Origin: Acidobacteriota bacterium
GTDB lineage: Bacteria > Acidobacteriota > Terriglobia > Bryobacterales > Bryobacteraceae
NCBI GenBank assembly: GCA_018268935.1
Contig: JAFDVS010000074.1
Coordinates: 56,032-120,031 of the forward strand
DNA length: 64,000 nt
Direction: 5' to 3'
Numbering within the stretch: position 1 is the first letter of the stretch; each line of letters opens with the position of its first letter. The translations under genes and the position numbers were made by a program. Of this stretch, positions 16,116-25,484 are shown piece by piece. The notes beneath the pieces are model-generated. The model did not search any database, was not told the origin of the DNA, and saw only the letters and a program-made list of their open reading frames with translations.

Positions 16116-18827
16116 TTAGAGGTACCTCTGAATCTTGTCCTTGAATCGCATGTAGAGCCACGAGGCGCCCATCAGCACCAGGCCAAGCACGATGAAGGAG
16201 AGTATGCGGATAAGTGTTTCCAGGTTACGCAGGTCATAGAAGAACAGTTTCAGCACGCAGATACCGAACATGGCGAGCCCGGAAAGCCGGAAAATGCGCT
16301 CCTGGGTTGCAAAGCCTGCGGTGATCATCCCCACCGCCTGTGCGCCCAGCGCGATGGTGAGCAGGCTGCCCGAAATCTCGTAGTAAAGCAGGATGCTGAG
16401 CAACGCCGAGCCCATCAGCGCCATCGCCGGACGCGCGTAGCGGTGCTCGCGCGACAAGCGGAATTGCGACAGATGGAAGCAGGCGATGACTGCGATCGCC
16501 ATTGGAATGCTGGATGAAAAATTGGTGGCCCATCCGCGAGCGAACGTGAGCCCGGCGAGCGCGTAGCCTTGCCACAGGAAATCGCGATCGGCGAATGCGC
16601 GTCCGGCATGAATCAGCGTGAGCATCAACAAAGCCCAGCCGATCACTGCGAAGTCCCGGCCCAGTTCGAAGCGGATCAGCGAACCCAGCATCAGCACTCC
16701 GGCCCAACTGTAGAAACGCGAATACAGCGATTCGGAACGCCGGTAGCCATGCCAGGCGAGCGCGATCACGGGGAATACCGTCAGCAAGCGATGCGAGATT
16801 CCGGCAGTTTCAGAGAACACCGGGTAATTGGCAACGAACACGCGCAGGAACGCAGCCGCGCAGAGAATGTGCGCTTGCAGCGAGATCCAGCGGCGATCCT
16901 TGGCGTAGCCGGTCTCCATCAGCATCAGCGCCAGAAGCCCCCAACCCATAGCCACGATAGGCGCGGGCAGTCCTCGCCACATCGCCACCGCCGCAAGCGC
17001 GCTCGCCATGGCGCAAAGCGCATCCTGGTGCAGACCCTTGAGCCTCATGCAGCCCAGATACAACAGTGCTGCGCCGCACGCGGCCACCGGCCAATCATTA
17101 ACGGCAACCGCGCCCACAAAGCCGAACGAGCAGGCAACCGCGGCTTGCAGCAGGAATTCGTTCAGTACAGTACGCCGGTGCACTTCGATCAGCGCGACGC
17201 CGATCGCAATCCACGCGGCGGCAGTCCAGTTGTTGTGAAACAGTTCGCCGCTGGAGCCGAGCAGCAGAGCCAGCGCGCCCCACGTGTAATAGACGCCGCC
17301 CCGCGCCAGCCAGCGGTTGAAGTAATACTGCAGCGCGATGAACGCCGTGTAAGGCACCCACCCTGCAAACTTGTGCGCACCAATCTGCAATTGGCCAAAC
17401 TGATGATCGTAGGCAATGATCACGCCGACAGGAATTGCGAAGACAACAGCGCCAACATGGCAGAAGAAGCAATCTCCGTAGCGCAACCCGGCCAGCACCA
17501 GCAGTTGCGCTTCCATCAGCAGCCCGATCACAGACCGATCGGCGGGGAAGCGGCAAATCAGCGCGCCGGCAAAAAGCGAGGACGAGAAGCTGATGGCGAT
17601 ACGGTGGCTAGCGGCAAGAATCTGTTCGAAAGGATTTGAGGGCGGCAGTGTAACCGCCTTCCAACGCATGCGAAGCACGGTGCTGACGAGGAACACTGCG
17701 CCGGCGGTCGCCAGGAAGTAAGAAGACTGGATCGGCGTCGATTTGGGCAGCGTGAGCATCGCCGTGCCGATGAGCATGAACGCGTTCAACGGAAACAGCG
17801 TCATCTCCGTCAGCGAGCGCTGCGCCGCGGCGCGGAGTTTCAGCAGGTCATGTACTTCGAAGGCAATCCAGAACGTGAACAGCACTGCCGTGCCGAACAT
17901 CGGAGTCAGGTCTTCGGGGCGATAACGGAAGGCGAAAGTGAAGTACGTGAGGATGAGGCCGAAGATCGGCACATTCGTCCAACCCAGATAACGGCTGATG
18001 GTCAGCAGAGAAATTGACAGCGGAATGCAGGCAACAATGGAGAGCCATGTCATCGGGCCAATCTGCAGGGCGAAGAATGCGGAGAAATAGGCGAGCAGCG
18101 TGAGATTCTGCGAGCGGTAGCGCAGCGAATGGGCGATCATGCCGCAAGCCACGGTCAGCAGCAGCGCGCCGCCGGCAGCCGGAGAATCAATCACACGCGC
18201 GGCGGGAAGCGCATGCATCGCGTACGCGGTGAAATAGAAGGCGGCCCATCCTCCAGCCAGCAGGCCGCGCCCGAAGATCACGTACACAGGCTTGCGTTCC
18301 ACCACTATCCCCGCGGCCAGCATGGCGACACTGACGCCAATACCCATCGACACTTTCCCCGCAGCTCCGAATTGCGTTAACGCATAGCCGAGGAACAGCG
18401 CGATGCCCACAACCAGAATCAACACGCCGACCGCATTGAGCCAGCTTCCGCCGATCATCGCTTCCCAATCGACGCCCTTCATCCGCTCGCGAATGCGATC
18501 TTCGATGGATGGCCCTTCGGGAACGGGAACCGCTTCCGGTTCCGGCTCCGCAAGCGCGGCCACGGATTCGTAGACCGGTTCTTCCACCGGCTCTGGCAAA
18601 TGTGGCAGGGACGGCAGCGTTTCCGGTACAACGACGGGTTCCTGCTGCAACTCGGGCGCCATCGCAATGGGCCTAGCAACGGGTTCCCCGCGCTCCAGTT
18701 CAAACACGCGGCGGGTGAGTTGTTGAAGGAGTCTGTCCTGCTCTTCGATACGCTCGTTGAGGTTTCTGGTTTTGGACGCGTGGGCGCGCCACAGGATCAA
18801 TACGGCGATGAGAGCAATCCATTCCAT
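16116..18827 (-). CDS. DUF2339 polytopic membrane protein
   Basis: 903 residues. MEWIALIAVLILWRA forms a first membrane segment, then a coiled coil (LNERIEEQDRLLQQLTRRVFELE), a proline/glutamate-rich linker, and an amphipathic SIEDRIRERMKGVDWEAMIGG leading into more than 20 hydrophobic segments. This order is characteristic of DUF2339. The segment after the linker, WLNAVGVLILVVGIALFLGYAL, is the family's most conserved part. Molecular function is not established; surface polymer or lipid processes have been suggested. ATG at 18827 was chosen because upstream codons are not conserved-looking and it follows the alcohol dehydrogenase stop by 4 bases. Confidence 0.86.
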   Translation of the reverse strand: MEWIALIAVLILWRAHASKTRNLNERIEEQDRLLQQLTRRVFELERGEPVARPIAMAPELQQEPVVVPETLPSLPHLPEPVEEPVYESVAALAEPEPEAVPVPEGPSIEDRIRERMKGVDWEAMIGGSWLNAVGVLILVVGIALFLGYALTQFGAAGKVSMGIGVSVAMLAAGIVVERKPVYVIFGRGLLAGGWAAFYFTAYAMHALPAARVIDSPAAGGALLLTVACGMIAHSLRYRSQNLTLLAYFSAFFALQIGPMTWLSIVACIPLSISLLTISRYLGWTNVPIFGLILTYFTFAFRYRPEDLTPMFGTAVLFTFWIAFEVHDLLKLRAAAQRSLTEMTLFPLNAFMLIGTAMLTLPKSTPIQSSYFLATAGAVFLVSTVLRMRWKAVTLPPSNPFEQILAASHRIAISFSSSLFAGALICRFPADRSVIGLLMEAQLLVLAGLRYGDCFFCHVGAVVFAIPVGVIIAYDHQFGQLQIGAHKFAGWVPYTAFIALQYYFNRWLARGGVYYTWGALALLLGSSGELFHNNWTAAAWIAIGVALIEVHRRTVLNEFLLQAAVACSFGFVGAVAVNDWPVAACGAALLYLGCMRLKGLHQDALCAMASALAAVAMWRGLPAPIVAMGWGLLALMLMETGYAKDRRWISLQAHILCAAAFLRVFVANYPVFSETAGISHRLLTVFPVIALAWHGYRRSESLYSRFYSWAGVLMLGSLIRFELGRDFAVIGWALLMLTLIHAGRAFADRDFLWQGYALAGLTFARGWATNFSSSIPMAIAVIACFHLSQFRLSREHRYARPAMALMGSALLSILLYYEISGSLLTIALGAQAVGMITAGFATQERIFRLSGLAMFGICVLKLFFYDLRNLETLIRILSFIVLGLVLMGASWLYMRFKDKIQRYL

Positions 18828-18831
18828 AGAT

Positions 18832-19785
18832 TCAGTTATCGAACAGGACCTTGCAGACTCCAGGTTGCGCGGCGCGGGCGAACGCCTGAGGAGCATCGCT
18901 CAAAGCAAAGCGATGCTGAATGAGTGGTTCCAGGATCAGTTTCCCGCCGGCCAGTAACTCCAGCGCCGGCTCAAACCGGCCGCAGCGCGAACCCACCAGG
19001 GTGAGTTCGTTCACAATGATAGGCGCGGTGTCGATGGAAATTCGATCATGCACTGTGGATTTCATGATCAGAGTGCCACGAGTTCTGGTCATTGCGACCG
19101 CTCTTTCCAGCCCGGCAGAGGAACCAGTGGCTTCCACTACGAAGGGATACGAAGCCGCCGGGACCGTGTTCCCGGTTTCTTTACCTAGTACGCCTAGGGC
19201 CTCAACCAGTCGCATTTTCTCCGGATGCCGGCCGTACAAATGCACCTGTGCCCCATTGAGTTGCAGTACTTGCGCAATGAGCAACCCGAGCTTCCCGTCA
19301 CCCAGCACCGCCACCTTGACGCCGCGCCAGATGGACACCTGATCGAGAATTTCGCAGGCGGCGGCGATCGGTTCCACGAAGACGGCAAGGTGCTGCGGCA
19401 CACCTTCCGGCACCCGGTGGAGATTGACTTCGGGCAGCGTGAGGTATTCGGCGAAAGCTCCAGGATGCTTCACAATTCCGAGCACCGTGCGATCCGGACA
19501 ATGCCGGCCCAATGCCCGCCGGCAGACGCCGCAAGTTCCACAGGCAAGGTTGATCTCGCCCACCACGGCTTGGCCTTTCCATTCGGGGCTATCGCACTCC
19601 ACCACTTCGCCCACAAACTCATGGCCGGGTGTGCCCGCAAAGCCGTAATAGCCGCGCTGCAGATGCAGATCGGTGCTGCAAATGCCTGCGTGACGGAGGC
19701 GAATCAAAGCATAGCCCGAGGGGCGCGCGGGAACAGGAACATCACGGACGGTAACTACCCCGTTTTCCAGGTGGACGCTCTGCAT
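18832..19785 (-). CDS. Zinc-dependent medium-chain alcohol dehydrogenase
   Basis: 317-residue NAD(P)-dependent dehydrogenase of the MDR superfamily. Catalytic-zinc positions are the Cys in HAGICSTDLH and the His/Glu of PGHEFVGEV. The structural-zinc loop CGTCGVCRRALGRHC has all four cysteines. VAVLGDGKLGLLIAQ is the Rossmann motif. Slightly shorter than the usual 340-350 residues. Resembles the sorbitol/threonine dehydrogenase-like branch. It begins 16 bases after the selenoprotein candidate's stop on the same strand and ends 4 bases before the DUF2339 gene, suggesting one transcript. Substrate unknown. Confidence 0.9.
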   Translation of the reverse strand: MQSVHLENGVVTVRDVPVPARPSGYALIRLRHAGICSTDLHLQRGYYGFAGTPGHEFVGEVVECDSPEWKGQAVVGEINLACGTCGVCRRALGRHCPDRTVLGIVKHPGAFAEYLTLPEVNLHRVPEGVPQHLAVFVEPIAAACEILDQVSIWRGVKVAVLGDGKLGLLIAQVLQLNGAQVHLYGRHPEKMRLVEALGVLGKETGNTVPAASYPFVVEATGSSAGLERAVAMTRTRGTLIMKSTVHDRISIDTAPIIVNELTLVGSRCGRFEPALELLAGGKLILEPLIQHRFALSDAPQAFARAAQPGVCKVLFDN

Positions 19786-19801
19786 GGGGTAAGCGTAGCA
19801 G

Positions 19802-20851
19802 CTATCTTCTACGCAATTCCGGCGGAACGCGGAGCAGGTCGTGCGGATCGAACTGCAGTGTCCAACGCAACGGCACGGTCTCCGGCGGAAAGCACATGCG
19901 GTCACTGCAAGCCTGATAGCGCAGTGTGGCGTCCAGTTGAATCTGCTTCCCTGGACCAGCCGCTTGTGACAACACCTTGCTTTGCGCCAGCGTGACATCG
20001 CGCAACAGGCGAATCTTCCCTTCGAACACCGGAACCTTCTCGTCGATAGCCTGTAAATAAAGGATGCGCGACTTGGGCAGGTCCACCGCATGCGGCTTCG
20101 CCAATTCCGAAGAAGCCATCTTCCAATCCACGGCGTAATAGCCTTCCACACCGGGCGCGTAGAGATGGAAGTCTTTCGGAATGTCAATCTCCACCGACAG
20201 CAGAATACGCTGGCCTCCACTCACGATGGCGGTGCTGGCGCTGGTGGAAATGGCCACATGCTTGGCCTTGGCAGTCGCCGCGGCCGCCGCTGGGTTCACG
20301 CCCAGTTCCTTCGAAAGCAACGACGAAAGCGTGGGCCGTTCGCGGAAATCCTCTTCAAAGTACTTGTGGCGAATGGTTCCGTCCGCGTCCAGCACGAACG
20401 TCACCGGATGAGGAATGCCGTAGAACGGCGTGCCCTGTTTGCCCGCGGGATTGAGAATGCCTAGCGCTTGAATCAGCTTCGAATCGGCATCGGAAAGCAG
20501 CGGGAAGCGGATATGGCGCCGGTCGCTGAAGTGCTTCAAAATCGCCACGGAATCATAGCTGATCGCGGCCAGGCCCATACCTTGGTTGCGCAAGGCTTCT
20601 ACATTCTGGTCCAACTCCACGAGTTGGGTTTTGCAGAACGGTCACCAATCGGCGGAGCGGTGAAACACCAGCATGAGGCCCTTCGGCCCGCGCAGGGATT
20701 CAAGCGTCTGGGCATTTCCGTGCTGATCCGGAAGCGAGAAGGCAGGAAATTTCGCACCTGGCTTCGGGCCCGGATCAAACGCCGTCTGTTGCCCGGCAGA
20801 GATGCCGGCCACAACCAGAAGAATGGGGTAAATCAGCCTCACTACTTGCAC
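19802..20851 (-). CDS. Probable selenoprotein: peroxiredoxin/thioredoxin-fold domain (UPFC) fused to DsbD-alpha-like domain
   Basis: Read with TGA at 20644-20642 as selenocysteine, this is one 349-residue frame. It has a signal peptide (LIYPILLVVAGISAG), then a redoxin domain: PGAKFPAFSLPDQHGN, LMLVFHRSADW, Sec70, PFCKTQLVEL, HPVTFVLDADGTIRHKY. Homologues have CPFC or CPYC where this has UPFC, so only the first redox residue is recoded and the resolving cysteine (residue 73) remains. From about residue 175 a DsbD N-terminal-like domain follows, ending in ACSDRMCFPPETVPLRWTL. Both sides of the TGA are well-conserved coding sequence in the same frame. A SECIS-like hairpin follows the TGA. Start is GTG 20851 or GTG 20842. 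Alternative: a nonsense mutation in a Cys homologue. Selenocysteine machinery is not in this window. Confidence 0.8.
20604..20638 (-). promoter_or_regulatory. SECIS-like stem-loop downstream of in-frame UGA
   Basis: On the minus strand, 3 nt after the UGA, UUCUG pairs with CAGAA (5 bp). After an internal loop of 6 and 2 nt, CCAACUC pairs with GAGUUGG (7 bp, perfect) around a GUG loop. The first loop G is the 22nd nucleotide after the UGA. Known bacterial SECIS elements have a small apical loop with a G among its first two bases, roughly 16-37 nt from the UGA, and bind SelB. All these conditions are met, and the hairpin lies inside the coding sequence as required in bacteria. Confidence 0.7.
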
Positions 20852-20942
20852 TATACCCGATAGTCAGGTGTTTATTCCCATTCCCGCCTGACCCAAATGA
20901 GTTAAGCTCAAAACAGAAATCATGCTCAGTGGGAGGTTGGCC

Positions 20943-23900
20943 ATGCGCGCCTTCGCCTTACTATTCCTAACGTCTGCGCTTTTTTCGCAGACACCGTCCG
21001 CCAGCGTCACCGGCCGTGTCACCGATGGCTCCGGAGCCGTGATTCCCGGCGTCGCCATCACCGTGAAGAACGTCGACACGAACATCGTGAGCAAAGCCAC
21101 TTCTAATGAAGTCGGCGACTTCACGGTGCCCTATCTCCATCCCGGACGCTACACCCTGGAAGCCTCGAACGCCGGATTCCGGACCTTCAAGCAAGCCGAG
21201 TTTCAGCTTGCCGTTGACCAGGCCCTACGCCTCGATATCCCGATGGAGTTGGGGTCAACGACGGAGAGCATTACGGTAACCGAAGCACCCCCCGTGCTGA
21301 ACACGGAAAACGGTACACGCGGGCAGGTGATCACGAAAGAAGAGATCGCCGATATCCCGCTCGACAGCCGCAGCTTTTCCGACCTGGCACTGCTCACCGG
21401 CGGTGTGATTCCCAAGGGCGATGGCGGCGACGGGTCCTATGCGGTCAACGGCGGCCGAGCCGACAACACGGGCTTCCTCATCGACGGGATGAACAACACG
21501 CAACGCCGCAACACCGGCGCTGTCATCAACCCGCCGCTCGAAGGCGTGCAGGAATTCAAAATGATCACTTCGGGCTTCTCGGCGGAATACGGCCGCTACG
21601 CCGGCGGCGTGCTGACCGTTGTGACCAAGAGCGGCAGCAATCGATTCCGCGGCTCGCTCTACGAGTTCTTCCGCAATGACGCCATGGACGCCACCGGCTA
21701 CTTCGACGTACAGAAATCGAAACTGCGGCGCAACCAGTTTGGCGCAACCATCATGGGCCCCGTGTATATTCCGAAGCTCTACAACGGCCGCGACAAGACG
21801 TTCTTCATGGTGACGTGGGAATCCCTGCGCGTCACCGATGGCAAGACGCAGCGCGGCATTGTGCCCTTGCCTGAAATGCTGCAAGGTGATTTTTCCCGCG
21901 TCACGGATGCATTCGGACGGCCGCTGCGTATTGTCGATCCGCTCGCCACGCGCACGCCTTTCCCGAACAATCAGATTCCCGTCAGCCGGCTCAATCCGGT
22001 GTCGTTGAAAATGGCGGCCTACTATCCCGCCCCGAATCTGGTTGGCGCGAATAACTTCATCTCGCAGGGCAACCTCACGCAGAGCTACAACAACACCGGC
22101 ATCAAGGTAGACCACAACATCAGCGAACGCGACCGCCTGACGTTCAGCACATTCTGGCGTCCCAATTCCAATTACGATCCGGTGGTGAACAGCCGTTCCC
22201 CGCTGCCCATCTTCGGCTTGAAGAACAACACGCTCGACCTGCTTTCCTATGCACGCTATCTGCACACACTCACGCCGTCGATGTTCCTCGAATTGAGCGC
22301 CTCCTTCTCGCGGAAGACAAACAACCAGCTCTGGCCCCTCAGCGAAGAGAAGGACTGGGCGGCGGAGATCGGCTTCAATGGCGGCACGCAGAACCCCATC
22401 GCGCGCGGCCTGCCGCAAGTGGATGCCAGCGGTTACATCCCGCTCGGGCCAGCCTACGATTATCCGAAAATCTGGTCCTACAACAACTACCAATATGCGG
22501 CCACAAACACCTGGCTGCGCGGCAAGCACGCCATCAAGTTCGGCGGCGATTTTCTGCGCATGCAATATTTCTCGCGGCAGTACGGCGACACACGCGGGCG
22601 CGTGTCGTTCCTCGGGCGCTTCACCGGCGATCCGATGGCCGACCTCGTTCTCGGATGGCCGCAATCCACGCGCCGCCAGTTGGACGCAGCCGGGCCGTAT
22701 CACCTCATCTCGAATTACTCCGGCTTCATTCAGGATGACTACAAGATCTCATCCAGCCTCACCCTGAACATCGGTTTGCGCTACGAACTGATGAAGCCGC
22801 CGAAAGAGAAATTCGGGCAGTGGTCGATGTTCGTTCCGTCCGTCGGGAAAATTGTGATCGCCGGACGCGGCAATGTGCCCGACTTCGATCAGCGCATCCA
22901 ATCCACCGGCCTGTCGCAATACATCACCATGGCCGCCGACGCAGGCTTGCCCGCCACCATCCGCAAGGCCGACTACACGGACTTTGCCCCGCGCTTCGGC
23001 TTTGCCTGGCGGCCCTTTGGCCGCAAGACCACGGTGCTGCGCGGCGGATACGGCCTCTTCTATGGCAGCAGTTCGCTCTACCGGCTCGATGAGTACAGCG
23101 ACACCTATCCGTTCTCCATCAATGAAACCTACAACGCGGTCACCAACAATCCACTCGCGGTGACTATGTCCGATCCGTATCCGGTAGCGCGCCGCAGCGT
23201 GGGTGGCGTCACCAGCACGAATGGCCAGGATGTCTCCCTGCAAAGCCAGTATCTGCAATCGTGGAATCTGACCGTGGAAAAGGAGTTCGGCCGGGGCACC
23301 GTGCTCGAAGTTGCTTATGCCGGCTCGAAGGGCACGCATCTTCCACGCCGCTTCGATTACAACCAGCAGATCCGTGACTTGTCCGTGCGCGCAGCCACTG
23401 GAACGTTTCCCCGGCCCTTCCCGGTCTTCGGCGCCATCAACATCATCAACGACGGATCGAACTCCATCTACAACTCCGGCGCAGTGACCGTGCGGCGCAG
23501 ATTCAACAAGCAGTTCTTTGTGCGCGGAACCTACACCTTCGCCAAGTCGATTGACGAAAGCTCCAATACCGGCGGCACCATCCAGTACAACTTCCCGGCG
23601 GCGCAGGATTCCAGCAACCTTAAACTGGAGCGCGGGCGTTCCGACTTCGACATCGGCCACACGTTCGCCGCCAGTTTCATTCTGCAGCCCAGCTTTACGC
23701 GCAACGTGGTGGGACGCAATTGGCAACTTGCCGGCACCAGCACCATCTACACTGGCCCGCCATTCACGCCGAAAGTCGCGAATTTCAATTACGCCAACGG
23801 TGAGGCGAGCCGTCCGGACCGCATGTCGAAAGGCATGCTCGAAAACCGCAGCGTGGATCAATGGTTTGACCGCCTGGCGTTCCCCACGGTACCCGTTGGC

Positions 23901-24152
23901 TCATACCGCTTCGGCACATCCGGCCGTAATATTCTCGATGGACCGGGCACCTTCAACGTGAATGCCTCTCTGTCGCGGCGCTTCCGCATCGATGAATCAC
24001 GCCTCATTCAATTCCGCCTGGAAACATTCAACACACCCAACCATCCCAATTTCAACCTCCCGGAGAATCGCGTGGACATCATCAGCGGTGGCGCCATCAG
24101 CCGGGTGAGGAATAATCGAAACCTGCAATTGGGACTTCGTTTCGAATTTTGA
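20943..24152 (+). CDS. Oar-like TonB-dependent receptor with carboxypeptidase-regulatory N-terminus
   Basis: 1069-residue outer-membrane protein. Signal peptide MRAFALLFLTSALFSQ; residues about 25-105 are a CarboxypepD_reg-like beta-sandwich (VTGRVTDGSGAVIPGVAITVKN, GDFTVPYLHPGRYTLEAS). The plug follows (ADNTGFLIDGMNN, FKMITSGFSAEYGRYAGGVLTVVTKSG), then a long beta-barrel ending in aromatic-terminated QLGLRFEF, a typical Omp signature. These very large receptors are greatly expanded in Solibacter-type acidobacteria and probably take up oligosaccharides or peptides. GGGAGGTTGGCC precedes the chosen ATG. The gene is divergent from the selenoprotein candidate with 91 bases between. Confidence 0.9.
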   Translation: MRAFALLFLTSALFSQTPSASVTGRVTDGSGAVIPGVAITVKNVDTNIVSKATSNEVGDFTVPYLHPGRYTLEASNAGFRTFKQAEFQLAVDQALRLDIPMELGSTTESITVTEAPPVLNTENGTRGQVITKEEIADIPLDSRSFSDLALLTGGVIPKGDGGDGSYAVNGGRADNTGFLIDGMNNTQRRNTGAVINPPLEGVQEFKMITSGFSAEYGRYAGGVLTVVTKSGSNRFRGSLYEFFRNDAMDATGYFDVQKSKLRRNQFGATIMGPVYIPKLYNGRDKTFFMVTWESLRVTDGKTQRGIVPLPEMLQGDFSRVTDAFGRPLRIVDPLATRTPFPNNQIPVSRLNPVSLKMAAYYPAPNLVGANNFISQGNLTQSYNNTGIKVDHNISERDRLTFSTFWRPNSNYDPVVNSRSPLPIFGLKNNTLDLLSYARYLHTLTPSMFLELSASFSRKTNNQLWPLSEEKDWAAEIGFNGGTQNPIARGLPQVDASGYIPLGPAYDYPKIWSYNNYQYAATNTWLRGKHAIKFGGDFLRMQYFSRQYGDTRGRVSFLGRFTGDPMADLVLGWPQSTRRQLDAAGPYHLISNYSGFIQDDYKISSSLTLNIGLRYELMKPPKEKFGQWSMFVPSVGKIVIAGRGNVPDFDQRIQSTGLSQYITMAADAGLPATIRKADYTDFAPRFGFAWRPFGRKTTVLRGGYGLFYGSSSLYRLDEYSDTYPFSINETYNAVTNNPLAVTMSDPYPVARRSVGGVTSTNGQDVSLQSQYLQSWNLTVEKEFGRGTVLEVAYAGSKGTHLPRRFDYNQQIRDLSVRAATGTFPRPFPVFGAINIINDGSNSIYNSGAVTVRRRFNKQFFVRGTYTFAKSIDESSNTGGTIQYNFPAAQDSSNLKLERGRSDFDIGHTFAASFILQPSFTRNVVGRNWQLAGTSTIYTGPPFTPKVANFNYANGEASRPDRMSKGMLENRSVDQWFDRLAFPTVPVGSYRFGTSGRNILDGPGTFNVNASLSRRFRIDESRLIQFRLETFNTPNHPNFNLPENRVDIISGGAISRVRNNRNLQLGLRFEF

Positions 24153-24212
24153 TGCTGCACCTGTCACCTTTCCCCTCACCCAAACGTGATGCGGGGTGAA
24201 AGGAGACGGACA

Positions 24213-25484
24213 ATGAATCGAGTAATCGTAGTAGGAGGCGGACTCGCCGGATTGACGGCGGCGGCCTATCTGGCGCGCGGTGGCACACGAGTGACGGTAG
24301 TGGAACAATCCCGCGAGTTGGGCGGGCGCGCGCGCACCAGCATCGAAGAAGGTTTTTCCTTCAACCTCGGGCCGCACGCTGTGTACCTCGCCGGAGCAGG
24401 CGCGGCAGCACTGGACGAATTGGGCATCCCCTATGAAGGCGGGCAACCCGGCGGCGGCAGTTTCGTCCAGCATCAGGGCAAGCTGCATACGCTGCCCGAA
24501 GGCTTGGTTTCCCTGGTTTCCACCGGCTTGTTCGGGTTGCGTGAGAAGATGGAAATCGCATCGTTCTTCACCGGCCTGCAGGGTGTGGACATCGAACCGC
24601 TGGCGCGAGTTCGTTTTGCCGATTGGCTCGCGGAACAGATGAGCACCACAGGCGCCCGCGGCCTGGTGACCATGCTGGCCCGTATCTCCACCTATACTCA
24701 TCCCACTTCCGACATGAGCGCGGGCGCGGCCATACGTCAGATGCAGTTGGCGTTTCAGAAGAACGTTCGCTACGTCAACGGCGGCTGGCAAACGTTGGTG
24801 GAAGCGCTGCGCCGGCAGGTGGAAGGCCATGGCGGCGACATCGTCTCCGGTGTTTCCGTGCGCTCGCTCGCGCGCGATTCCGCCCTGCGCGGCGTGGTGC
24901 TGGAAAATGGAGAAACCCTCGCGGCGGACGCGGTGATCCTCGCCGGCAGCCCGCACATGGTGGCGCAGCTCACCGGAATCACGCACTGGGCGGCAACGCG
25001 TGTGCCCGTTCATGCCGCGTGTCTCGACGTCGCTCTGCGTCATCTGCCGCATCCCTCGCGAAAAGCAGCCTTTGGTTTGGAAGAACCGCTCTACGCCTCC
25101 GTCCATTCCGCTGTTGCCAATCTCGCACCGGAGGGCAGTGCGCTCATCCACCTCGCCCGCTACGGCGGATTGCAGGGCCGCGAAGCAGGAGCGGTGCGCC
25201 TGGAGTTGGAAACCCTCCTCGATCAATTGCAGCCCGGTTGGCGGCAGTATGTGGTGAAGACACGTTTCCTTCCCGACCTCACCGTCAGCAACGCGGCGGT
25301 ACTTGCCTCGCAAGGTGGGTTGGCAGCACGGCCGCAAGTGGCCGTTCCGGGATTGCAAGGCTTGTTCCTTGCCGGAGATTGGATCGGCCCCGAAGGCATG
25401 ATCGCCGATGCCAGCTTCTCCAGCGGACGATCGGCGGCCAAGCTTATCCTGAACCAGAGGGAGCAGCAGAGCGAGGCAGCTTGA
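24213..25484 (+). CDS. FAD-dependent oxidoreductase of the phytoene desaturase/amine oxidase type
   Basis: 423-residue flavoprotein. It begins with the Rossmann loop RVIVVGGGLAGLTAAAYLARGG and GGRARTSIEEGF, continues with GPHAVYLAG, and ends with the FAD-binding GLFLAGDWIGPEGMIADASFSSGRSAA. This is the GMC-unrelated, carotenoid desaturase-like or amine-oxidase branch. AAAGGAGACGG sits ahead of the ATG. The stop directly abuts the GTG of the ECF sigma factor, so the two genes are translationally coupled. Substrate unknown; candidates are isoprenoids or amines. Its fixed link with an ECF41-like sigma factor suggests that factor controls it. Confidence 0.87.
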   Translation: MNRVIVVGGGLAGLTAAAYLARGGTRVTVVEQSRELGGRARTSIEEGFSFNLGPHAVYLAGAGAAALDELGIPYEGGQPGGGSFVQHQGKLHTLPEGLVSLVSTGLFGLREKMEIASFFTGLQGVDIEPLARVRFADWLAEQMSTTGARGLVTMLARISTYTHPTSDMSAGAAIRQMQLAFQKNVRYVNGGWQTLVEALRRQVEGHGGDIVSGVSVRSLARDSALRGVVLENGETLAADAVILAGSPHMVAQLTGITHWAATRVPVHAACLDVALRHLPHPSRKAAFGLEEPLYASVHSAVANLAPEGSALIHLARYGGLQGREAGAVRLELETLLDQLQPGWRQYVVKTRFLPDLTVSNAAVLASQGGLAARPQVAVPGLQGLFLAGDWIGPEGMIADASFSSGRSAAKLILNQREQQSEAA

